NCBI GenBank assembly: GCA_030770545.1
Contig: CM061102.1
Coordinates: 11,710,501-11,774,500 of the forward strand
Origin: Macropodus opercularis
Taxonomy: Eukaryota; Chordata; Actinopteri; Anabantiformes; Osphronemidae
Reading direction: 5' to 3'
Length of the DNA stretch: 64,000 nt
This document shows, in pieces, positions 52,439 through 64,000 of this stretch (its first letter is position 1; every line of letters starts with the position of its first letter). The notes below the pieces were generated by a model, which made no database searches, was not told the origin of the DNA, and saw nothing but the letters and a program-made list of their open reading frames with translations. The translations under genes and the position numbers were made by a program.

Positions 52439-55400
52439 ACAGGCCAAGAGTTGATTTTTTTTCACAGCAGCTAAACAATCAAATGGTAAGAAGAGCCGAG
52501 CTTCATTTATTTAGCTGCTTGGGCCGTGCACTGAAACACTGAGCTGAACTGGATAATGTCAACAGGCTTGTTTGAGTGCATGACTCACTGTCAACAGATG
52601 TGTGTCTGTGTGTGCATAGCAGCGTGTACATTTTCAGATGTGTTAATTAAATTTGCTTGGCTCTCGTAAGACAAGCTAACGACGGGTTTCTCTGCGCTGA
52701 GGCAGATGATGGCGATGTCGTCCTTAAAGGCTGTTAGAACCCGGCTCTTCTTATAGACAGCTGTTAAGATCCTTTTGTGATAAAGAAGCTCTCAGACCAT
52801 TCAACGAACTATTGTACTGCTAAATGTGATTTGCCGTTACCACGACCATTTTGTAATTAGTCTGCAGATTGACAAGCATTTGGGTGATTTACCACATTTT
52901 TCTTTAGATGAAAATACACAAAATTCAACTGGGGCATATTTATCATTTTTAAGGGGGCTAGACTGGAGCACAGACATCAGAAGAATGAATAATTAGTCAA
53001 TCAAAATTCCCATCCCGGTTTCTGGACATACAGTAGTTCTTCTGTGTAGAAAATACCCGAAACACAACTTAGCATGTTCTGATATAAAATAATATCAATA
53101 AATAAATATCACACGAGAACCAGTGATTCTGGGAAATAAGCAGAACGTTTTTACTTGTGTAGACATGGGAGCAATTAACGTTTGTACATTTGCACGTGTT
53201 GAGCAGCTGCACGTGTGGCTTGACACTAAAAACCGAGATAAAGTAGGAGCAAGGAACAGTAAGAGGACGTGCGAGTCTGTGTCGTAACGCAGAAGCTTAC
53301 GTGCACGTATCAATTTCCATCTTTCATAAAAGCGAGGTAACACCCATGACCTGCGACAAACCTGTTGCAGCTGATTCCCATCTGCAGTGGCTTCCCTCAG
53401 GCTCCACTGAGGACTAACAATCCGATATTCAAATTCTCAAAGAAGCATCTATACTAAACTAAGCTGAGGCAACGACCTGCAGCTCCACACAAGACCTTTG
53501 CAGTTTCCAGCAGTGTTTTTGCTGAAGTGATTAACATTATGGTGGTGAAGACCATAATGTCCAATGTCACCTTCCCCACCCGGTCTGTAGGAGTCGTCAG
53601 CTTGCGTTGAGAAGTCAGTGAAAGGGGAGAATCCGGCATCTCACACCCCTTGTGACATTTCCTTCATCTTTTCTGTCTCCCACTGCCACTGCTCTCCATC
53701 CATGCTGCATTTCGTTCCTTATCCTCCCTTTCCATGGCGTCTCAGTGGGAGTGGGAGTGTAATTACGCAGTCAGACAGTGTTTACAGACGCAAAAGCGCC
53801 TTAATTTATTCCAACAGTTAGCAGTAATTCCCCACTTTAATTTATAGCTCCTCCACCCAGTGGGAAAACGAGCGCGGCAGATAGTGAGAGCGAGCGGGAG
53901 AAGGCAGGAGCCTATGGATGTTATATAGCAAACAGCTGACTGCAAGGCGTGCACACACAAAAGCCATCAACACACATTCTAAATTCATTTTTTTTGTTGT
54001 ATTTGTGGCAGGTTTTTCATTTTTCTATAGTGGAAGCAATGCAAATATGTTTAAGGATGTGTCATTAGTGTTTTCTACACCAGCAGACAGCCAGCAGGGA
54101 CATTCATGTCAGGCTGGAAACCACGTAATGCTGACAAGCGAGACATATTTAGTTTGTCCTTACTGTCATTTAATCGACTATAAAATGGCTCATAATTCCT
54201 TCTTTCTAGTAGGTTACAATTCCTTTGTTATAAATAGGTTTCAGCCTCTTTTTGGTGTGATTTACCACAGCAGGGAGACAAAAGGGCATTTACTCCCATG
54301 TTTTCTTAACTTATAAGCTGACATAGCTGTGAAGACCGGTGAGAAAACTGCCATTGATTACATTTATACAGCCGCCCCACAATAGCTTATAATGGTTCTT
54401 ATTGACTTTTTGGAAACCACGTGAAGCAAGGTACAAAATCTTCATGTCCACACCAAACAACTTATGTCAAGATACCCAAGAAAACGTTCCTCTCCATCCA
54501 AGACATGAAGGTGCAGTATTGATGCAACAGTTGACAGCGATTTGAAACAGGAACAGCTCAGAATGAAAGGGCTGTTACTGAAATCTTTAAGATGCGGCCT
54601 ATTATAAAATGTATAATAAAATTCTTTGAGAAATCTTGCTTTTCAAATATACAGACTCACAAAGTCATAGACACTAAATGCAATTACTCCTCTTCTCTTC
54701 TCCTGGTTGTCACCGTCATGCAGAAAACTAACATTGCTGAATCAAAATGCCACAAAATGTCACATTAGAATTTACTCACTCGACTCATAGAGCAGCAAAA
54801 TAATTCCTGGACAGCCAACATTGGAGCCACGTATTAATAAGACCATTAGGAGGAACGTGAGAGTCAAAGCCACAGGGGCCCGACAATGAAAACAACAAAT
54901 CTTCCTGTGTCACTACAATGATCATTTCTAATAGGAAAAGAATTTTAAGTGCAGCAGGGAGAAAAGAGATTTATTATGTACGGTAGAGTGGGAGAGTTTC
55001 AGAGGAAGACGAACTGAGGTGGACAGAAAAACTCAAACGAGCTTTTGATATGAACCTTAGAAGCGAACCATTACAATATCTGACAACTAAGACATCTAAA
55101 CAAATATCTGTCTTATAAATAACACAAAGATGTAAACTACCAGTCCTGTTGTGTCCAATACTTAGGCTGAGCGTGATGAGTTTTTGATGCTGTGTTTCTT
55201 TGCCTTTTAGAAAACCTCAGGAATTGAATTGAAAACATATATAAATCACTGCAGTAATTATTAAAAACCCCTCAAGATCCAGTGCAAGTACCTCATAAAA
55301 CACAATCCCAGACTAATTTGTGGGTAATATATTTAACATACAGTGTGGAGCTAGCAAACAGTAGCTCAGCCATCAGTGGAACGATTAAAGACGTGAAGGT

Positions 55401-55494
55401 GCAGTGTTCTTACCTGTCACATCATCCAATATCAGAGAGTGAGTTAACACTGAGGAAAGCAAGTAACATTCAAGGGTTTTCTAATAACTGCCGG

Positions 55495-55530
55495 AAAAAC
55501 CTCATTCACGTGAGCGTGAATGAGGTTTTT
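55495..55530. repeat. Perfect inverted repeat, 16-bp arms, 4-base loop
   Basis: The arms are aaaaacctcattcacg and cgtgaatgaggttttt, separated by tgag. The symmetry is exact. The T-run at the end resembles a terminator stem, but there is no gene end nearby on either strand. Confidence 0.88.
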
Positions 55531-58500
55531 GTGAGAAGCATAACAGTTTGAGCTTTCCAGCCGTATCATCTTTCTACAGGAACTATAAACTCAATCACAT
55601 TTCTCTCTCCGTCGTTCACGCAGACGTTTCATTGTTCATTCGCCCTTTGGACCATTCGTCTGGCAAAACGCTCTCTCAACAGACACATCAACCGAGCAAT
55701 AGATGCACATGACACGTCAATCAACGCACAGACTGGAGGGAAAAAAAACATCTTACTGGCGGAAAAAACGGTCAAAGAGCTTAAATGACTTTTCCACGCA
55801 TGTCATCAACAAACCATCTAACCGCACTGCGAAGGGTAGTGATCCATTACGACACCATAACGTCATTTTGATGAACTCAGAGCGCTGAGCTAAACTCAAA
55901 GCAGCTGTCACGTTCTACTCATGTGGCATAGCCTCCTCACTAATAAATCCCCACTGCTCTCTACAGTCCAAGTGTCTCTGGATTATGTCTGTCCTATTTC
56001 CCCTACTTCCGTAAATACCTCCCTGTGTTGTTAGGAGGGTGGATGATGGTGATGCGGGACATTACTGCCCGGTGTCAGCGCTCCACTTATTTTGCCACAA
56101 AGTGGCATTTTCCCACCGGGGACGCTCCCGAGGTGCAGGCAAATATTTACACAGGCACACATTCTTAAATCCACATCTCAGCCATCATCTGTGCCCCAGG
56201 GAGGCAGACGTGAAGCATTCTTGGCACAGAGCATGTTGGCTCAGCAGGGCGAGCGAGTTGGGGAGGGGAAGTGAAAGAAGGGTGAGAGAGAATCAAGGTG
56301 AAGGCGTCTGGACATCAACACGTCAGAGTAACAGTAATAAAGTTGATTGATTTTTAATTTTCACCAAAACCACAAATGAATTAACCAAACAAACCACTAT
56401 TATGTGAGTATCGATGTCTGTTTGAATCTTGCTTGTATCTTCATTGCTGTCCAGGACAAATAAAACCTCAGCAGTGATTCAACTGGTTGCACTAGGTTGT
56501 CTTCAATCAGCCCCACACACAGTCGCTGCTCTTCTAATAGCGCACAATAATCAAATGCTGAAAATAGTGCGCAAGAAATCTTGTTTGAGTGGCATTTGCT
56601 AAAAAGTCCTGCTGTTCTAGGAAATGATTTCCCTTTTGGAAAAATGAAAATATTTGTGCGACGCTCTTAAGGAATGAGTGGGCTGACTGCCACAGACAGG
56701 ATAAAGACGTCAGATGGCATCAGAGGGACTGATGCGGTGTTGGCAGGAGCACGAAACGAAACAAAAACAGAACAAACACGACTTATTACTGTACCACTTT
56801 TATGCTTCCGGGCTATGAAGCTTGATTCATTCCTTCATTCTGCAAGTTCTTCCCCTACGACCACTCAAGACTGAAATCATTTATCAAAAGATACCTTGTT
56901 GATGAGTCCCAATTAACGATCTAATTTTCCACACCACTGGACTGACTCACTCCGTCCCACAGCGTACGGGACAGAAACATTAGCAGCAGCAAGGCAGAGG
57001 CCAAATCACCTCACATCCATATGTCGGGGAGCTGTGCGTGTAGGAGGAAGCTCTCCAGGCACTTGTACTTCCCTCTCATGGGCATTCAAAGGACTGCACA
57101 ACACGCATCACAGCATTTGTTCATTTGTATTTTATGCCTGTGTGTCCAAATGTCTGTTTGGTACCAACAATTTTTTTATTAATTATTATTTTCTTCCCTA
57201 AATGTCCTGTACTTGTTAGTAAACTACATGGATGTAGCAACTACACAAACCCACATATATTAAACTTTCTTTTTATTTTATTTTATTTTTGCTCTGTTGC
57301 ACCTTTTATATTCTGTAAGTTTGTTCAACTTGGAGCTTTACACCTACTCTTTCTCCCTGGAATAATAACAAAACTGTATCCGAACTATTTGCGCATAAAC
57401 TCTTTGGCCAAGTAAATCAATCTTCAGGAAAGTGTTTGTCAATGCACCTTTACAACAGGTAAGATATTCAATGGGTTCAAAGTTACACATATGGCAGGAT
57501 GATGATCTGGAAGTTAGCAGTGAAAACGGGCCGCGGTCATCAGGGGACGGAAATGCTAAAGACCCTAAAAGTGCTTCATTTGGGAGCAGTTCCCCCGATG
57601 GACCTCACTCTCCCAGCTCGAGCCACGAGGAAGAAAAAGCGATGGCGGCTATCGATCCAGTGAACTGCTCTGCATGTGGGCTGGGAGTCAAGAGTGCAAT
57701 ATAGTCCTTTATTTCTACTAACCTACATAAAATGATTTTATGGCAGAAGGAGGCAGAGAAGCTTGCAAGGAGGTCAGAGCTGCATCCAGTTCCCTGGTGC
57801 AGTAAATGGCTTCATGCCAAGCTGTGAGAGCAGCTTCGAATGTTGCTGTTGTTGATTTTCTGTCAAGCCTTTCTCATCTGGCCTGCGCAGGGCAACATCT
57901 GCCAGAACCTCGACAGGACCAGAAAGGTCATCGGGGACAGATGTTTCCCCTTTTATACCTGAGCATTTACAGTAAATGACCTTTTGCTGAAACTGGGCAC
58001 GATGTTGGCTTCGCTAACTGGGATGTTTAAACTGAATTAAACAGGACTCGGGTTAAATAGGTTGGAGCCGTTCTGCACACTGTAAGGCAGCAGGTGGTCA
58101 AAACCAAAATCTACATTATAGAGTAGATAAGTCTAGTTTTGTAGGCAAATATTTAGCTTATACAAGCAAACTATTGAACATATTGACTACTTTATTATTC
58201 ATAGTTCAAAACGGATCCTCCACCCTGATCATTGGGATCATTCAGCACATGAGAAGTTTGTATCTGGTCGTATTTGCTGTGTGAGTAAGACCCAGAGCAG
58301 CACACGAAGAGAAGGAGCAGAATTAATAACGATTTGTTTCGCGTTTTCAACCCCGTCCTCGCCTTCACCCTGTTCCCTAACCACACGCAAACAAACACAC
58401 ACCGTTCCCTGTGCATCCAGCAGGTGAAGCATCTCAGCGGTAATTATTACACCTCGCTGTTAGTGCATAAGGGCAGGGACGTATGTCGCGCCTCCTTCAG

Positions 58501-61500
58501 CAGCATGTGGCAGTGGAGGCACATACAGCGTTGTAGAAATCTGCTGCTGCTGCTGCTTGGTGTGAGTGATACTGTAGCTGCAGGCGCCCTGATCCGCGAC
58601 GCGCATCAACGTCAGCTAATGGTTATCTGGAAGCCGTTAATAAGAGCATCTCACATTCCACAATAGACTCGATTGTGCTCCGTCCGTAACGTTGGGATCT
58701 GGGTGCCGCACGCCCATCTTGTGCGAGCCTATAAAAGCACTCATGCATTACAAGGGCTTGACCCAGATCACAGATAGACGTAATAATGCATGACAGGTTG
58801 TCCTTTTGAAAGCCCTCTGTCCTAAAAGGCTGGCTGGCCTTTCACAGCATCCATTTCCGATACCCCGGTGACAAAAGGAATGCTCGGCTAGAAAACCCCG
58901 AGTAGCCCTTTAAATTTCAATGCCTGTTCATCTTTCTAATATAATCTATAAAAGAAATTCGCAAAGCACGAGAGTAGTGCATCATTTTATACACATTCAG
59001 ACCAGAACGTGGATTTTGCAGCAGCGGGGCCCTTCGTTGTAAATGAATTAAGCCTATATTAAGCTTGGATGCGCACCATGAGTTTTTATGACAGAGCTCG
59101 AGTTGTCCTATAGGTAAATGTCTTCACATTAACCACTGACATTAATGCACAAGAAGTGACTTTGACTTTGGACAACGTGGCCATAATCTTGACAAAAAGC
59201 CCAGCCAAGACTTCATTCCACACACAAGAGGCACTAAATATACTCCCAGTATGAGCCCCCGTCGCAGGATGTCAACTTAAGCACAGTTTCCATGGCATCT
59301 GTGAGCACATTCAGATTGTATTTATTCATTATACATGGGGAGCATGACATTAAAGATGCATACGAACAGCTTATCCCAACGACTTGAAAGGCACTCCTCA
59401 CCAAACAAACACAGACAATGTATTATTCAAACAATCTCATGTCGCGAAAGTGTACCACAGATTCCCCGGCTCGGAGTTATTCAGCGTTAATGAGGCTGAA
59501 CGGATCCTCTGAGTGGTGTCATCTGAAGGACACGTGTTCCGTGTGGTGAGAAGGTGGCGGTTCGTCCTGGTAGAACGTTGTCTCTGTTTGGCCTTGTGAA
59601 GGACTGTGAACAAATTGGCTGCTTTGATGATCTTTAGTCAACAGCGGTTTCCCTATTATCCTCTGGAGGGACGTGAGCGTTCTGAGCGCAGAACATGAAA
59701 TCATTTCACATTCAACTCAGAGTAATGCGGGAGCTGGAAATGACAGCACTTTCAAAGAGGTATTGTCGTCTGTTATAATAGTGCAACACATGAAGCATTG
59801 TGTGTTGCAGTGTAATAAATCCATCGCCTTAGATAACAAAAAAGCTGCAGACCTTGGACAGATTCTTCAGCGGCTTGAATCTGGAATTCATGTAAACACG
59901 GTGAATTCATCGATGACCTATTCCAGGCTTCCAGCTGCAGTGCATGCTGGTTTATATTCATCTCTCTCCATAATCTAGTCTGTTAACATTTCTGACTGTC
60001 TCCTCAAGCATTTAACCTTGTCAGAGATAGGCTGGGATCCATTAAGATTTCCTGAAAGGGTTGAGCATTACGGGGCTCATTTAGAATGACTTCCATTTTT
60101 AATAAACTGCTCACAGCCCTGCTGATCAGATACTGAGGAGGTGCACTTAACAATGCCGGAGAGATAGATACGCCTCATAATTTATATCACACAAAAGCAT
60201 GAGAAATCCTGCCATTTTACCCACCATGACTTCCCCCCTTTAATTCTGCTCTGCTCTTCCTCCTCTTTGTCAAAGCATGTTTTACATAACATGTGCAGCA
60301 TAGAAGGAGATGGTTAAAGGCTGCCTCCTCCTCTTTTCAGGTTTGCCCTGCAGAAGCTCCAGTGCGACTTTTTATGCGCTGTTATAATGTTTACCTTTTT
60401 TTAACAGACTGGGATTATTTGTTTGATCGTGGCATCTCTGCTGCCAAGTGAATCCATAACAGTCTTGTTAAAGTGGATCACTGGCAGGGAAACCATCCTG
60501 AGGATGTTACCTCTGGTCATTTTGCATTTTTACAACTCACTTAAGAATTACGGCGGTATTTGTATCTGCAGCGTCGTGCCTAAAACTGGACGTGTGCAGA
60601 AAGGTAATGATGGTATCTGAGCTGAACCAGAAATGATGAGATGAGAATAAAGTGAATGGGGTTAACAGACAGTGGGAGGGGTGATGTGTGCCAGAGGAGA
60701 GGGTGAGGTTAATGGATTTGGTGGAGTAAAACGTGTAGAGGAGACTGTTTAAATGCTATGTGAATTGAAAATGCTTTTTGAGTTGCAGAATCAATACACA
60801 GTTTCTTTGTTCGGAGAGCTTGTCAGCAAGTGAAGGCTTTTCTGCGAAAATGAGATGGTGCAGTGCACAGAGAGGTTCTCGTGCACTGAAATGCAGCCGT
60901 GTCGACATATTCATGAGAACATCTCAAGTTCATGCTTCTGTCTTTTAAATATCTGTACGCTTATTTGCTATCAACTAAATTTAGCAAAGAAATCTGCAGC
61001 TGTATAAATATGCTTTCTTCAGCCTTTTGACATCCCCTGGGTGGACTCGCATGATTAGGTAAAGGCACCTCTGTGGGCACCGCGTGAGTCCGTTTTCCGA
61101 GATCTATTCTCAAACATTAGCTACTGCAGAATTAAAAGTTGCTTGTGTAAATGCCACTGAGTCAGAGCAGGACTGAGGTGGGAGGCAGGAAGTAGACTCA
61201 CACTACAAAGGACCATTCTTCCGCATCCTCCAGCACAAGGCTGTTGGCCAGTCAAAAGCAATTCCATAAAGTTTAGTTTAATTCACGCCAGTTCAAGCTT
61301 TACAGGGTCATTTATTTGTTTTTACCTTCAGGTTGCTTGTACTTAAAATATTCAGTTTTCTTCTTGAAGTTGGACAAAGCATCCTGTCTGAGTAGAAGAA
61401 AGCAGTACTGATTCACTTGAGACCTACAGAGAAAAGAAAGACAAGCTGTGGCGTAATCCTAAAGAAATGAAAACTCATCCCAGGATGCCCCTCTCCAGAA

Positions 61501-64000
61501 ACAAAGAGAAGGAAAAGCTTTACTGGAATGTGTCTGGTAAAACTGCCACACAGTGAAATTCCACTAGTTGCAAAATATTCCAACAACTTCTAGAGCAAAA
61601 AAAAAAAGAAAGAAAGAGGAGCTGTGATGCAATTCTACAGCTATCCCAGGATGCACCTTTCCTGAAAGAAAGACGATGCATATGACAATAAATATAAAGA
61701 CTCCAGAGAACCTGACTTTGGTCTTCAAACCACAGTTTTATGTGGTTATTTTATATCCTGCTCCCTGTTTTTGGGTCTTTTCCAATGTGTCCACATTACA
61801 ATTGATGATTTTGAACCAATGTTCCTTCCAGATCTGTCTCTGTCATGTGCAATATATTACATCTATCCAATGCAAATCATCCACTCCGGGACTCATTTGA
61901 TTAATGGCACAGTGACACATTATATTCATGCTATCCATCCCTTTTCAATTGCTTCTTGTGCCTCTTGCTCGTATTGCTCAGTGCCAAGCACCCTACTGAC
62001 CCCCGGTGGTGTGGAATTTATGGTGCAGTGTTCAGGACCATAGACAGCGTCAGAGTTCATCAACCTAATCAGCTGGCTAATAGAGCGTCGTGACGTCGTG
62101 ATTTTGTGGCATATATATCATAACGAGTCATATAATTTAATGTTAATGTCTGTTAAATTTTTCATTAAGTATCCTCACCAGTTGAACTCTACAGTTTTGA
62201 ACGTAATGCTTAGACCAGACCGCAGCCATTCTAGATGTCGGATTATGTGCCAAGTTCTTCAAGGCAAAATTGTGACGCACTGCAAAATTTGTTGTCCACA
62301 TCTGGAAATGGATGACATCCGAGCAACAGAGCAAGCACCATGCAGACGGTAACAGAGAAGCTAATAAAAGCCATCACGGCACTTTGGTGCCACAGGCTGT
62401 TAATACGCTTAAGGTGAGATTCTAATTCATATTTAATATCTAAGTCTAAATACAGTTTCAGTTTAACATGCCAATAGTTGGTTGGCTTTCATTCTTGTTC
62501 TTTATGAAAGTGTGATTTTTATGAGTAAACACTGGCATCCTTCCGCAGCGACTGAAGTCCTGCCCTTCAGAAAGTGCAGCTGTTTGTGAGCGACGCGGTG
62601 CCAATAACAGCAGCACACAGTCTGTAGAATATGTGAAGCGAAGAGTTTGATTAGCCCTGAGGCTCAGCAGGGGGTTTATCTGCTGCCAGCAATCAATGAG
62701 CAGCCTACAAAGCATGCCAATCAGTTTTATTGGTTTCTCCTTGCTTTTGTGTTATCACATGAACCCCCACCACCAATGTAATATTGCACATTGTGGCTCT
62801 GGGGCCCGTGTGGCTCTGTGTCAATCCAGCGCTTTGGCAGGAATATAACAGCTATTGGGTAGACTACCATGAAATTTGCAACATAGATTTATGTCCCTCC
62901 ACAGATAAGAATTTAATAACTATGATGCTCCCTGGACTCCACTCTAGTGCGACCATTACAGACAGAATTTTAAATAATCTGTTAGGATGCTAAAATCAAA
63001 TGATACAGTGTAGTGTCGTTGTTGTTAGCCCGCTGATATTAAGTTAACATTAGCAGTTTATTTTGTGACAAGAACTACTATTGTTGCTCATTGCAGAATA
63101 TTGTAGTGAAACGACTTAAGTGATTCCTCTGAACATTTTCAGGGCACTAAAAGCTTTATAGCTAATACAACTTGGATAATAATTTAACATTTCAAACTGA
63201 TTGTGAAATCATTAAAAGTACATAAGGAAACAAGTACATGTGTAGTGTATAAAAGAAAAAGCAATAGAAGATATTTAGCTCTTTGTTACTCATGTATTAA
63301 AGTGTAAGGAAGACTTCACTGTAGTCAATAGATGTAAATTGCTGTGTGGTTCAGATTTTGCTTCCATTTATTCCACCCTTGATGCCTTCATGTTCAGATA
63401 AATACATTTGCTGAGTAATACAATATTAGATATTCTCAAATACGTGGTTTGCTATCGCGCACACTGACATATGATATAGCTTAAATAAAATATGAGAGGG
63501 GACAAGATGCACGGAAAAAAGAAAACACGACACTCAGGACAAAGAACAGCGCACAGCAGCCCCCTACTGCTATAACATATTAACGGCACACCATGAGACG
63601 CTGCAGCCCACTGCGAGTCAAACACAAACTAAGAAAACAATGCATGCAGCCGTTCAGATTATTGAATGAAATGTAAAGCCATCTGGGAAAATCATCTCTG
63701 GTTTAATAACATGTAAAGTTAAAAAAAAACAAAACGTGGAGAATTACTAGTATTATTATTATTGCTACAGCATAATTATGACGTTCAGTAATCACGTCGC
63801 CATTGTTAAAAAGCACAGCTTTACTACAGGCTCAGTGGGAACGGAAGCACTGAGGAGGGTTTGTTAGAGAGGTTGCTGGTGTAACAATGCCAAGGTTTTC
63901 CCTTTAAAGGTTTAACCGTCATAAGGGTCTGAAACTTCCAGGATGTAAAACTCAAGTAAAAAATTTGCACAGTACTTGCATGACATTATCATTATCAATA

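Larger units (their letters stand above)
51586..64000. other. Non-coding flank, no supported gene
   Basis: About 12.4 kb with only short, unremarkable open frames. It includes two perfect hairpins (52401-52438 and 55495-55530), a weak coding candidate near 57.5 kb and stretches at 58.7-58.9 and 60.0-60.1 kb that look like conserved non-coding DNA. It may be an intron of an opposite-strand host gene or intergenic DNA. Confidence 0.4.

Overview
The window looks like nuclear DNA from a ray-finned (teleost) fish. The evidence is spliced vertebrate genes with GT-AG introns, AT-leaning non-coding DNA rich in CA/TG and tetranucleotide microsatellites, one dispersed repeat of a kind common in fish genomes, and two orthologues of vertebrate genes (zfpl1 and flrt1). 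No bacterial, viral or CRISPR features were seen.

Layout. All three supported genes are on the minus strand. (1) At 1.37-7.45 kb is a seven-coding-exon gene. I could reconstruct it across every splice junction in a consistent reading frame, giving about 1729 residues. It has a short N-terminus, a long serine tract, a very large histidine-rich exon with about 50 copies of a ten-residue unit, and a C-terminal coiled coil resembling the TJAP1/BEGAIN family. (2) At 10.63-12.59 kb is zfpl1, seven coding exons and 328 residues, a Golgi zinc-finger membrane protein. (3) At 23.97-26.01 kb is flrt1, a single coding exon of 680 residues, a leucine-rich-repeat adhesion and guidance receptor. A 302-bp retroelement-like insertion with a perfect 12-bp target-site duplication sits between genes 1 and 2.

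The remaining 38 kb (26.1-64 kb) shows no convincing coding sequence. It contains microsatellites, two perfect short hairpins, several stretches that look like conserved non-coding elements by eye, and a CpG-dense patch near 51 kb. That patch adjoins a strong minus-strand splice donor at 50681 and could be the distal promoter and 5' exon of flrt1. In mammals FLRT1 lies inside a MACROD1 intron on the opposite strand. The empty flank would fit that arrangement, but I found no macro-domain exon here.

The genes do not form a pathway: ZFPL1 is a cis-Golgi protein, FLRT1 acts at the cell surface, and the histidine-rich protein is uncharacterised. The most unusual object is the histidine-rich gene. 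Its minisatellite includes a recent tandem duplication of a 582-bp block inside the coding sequence.
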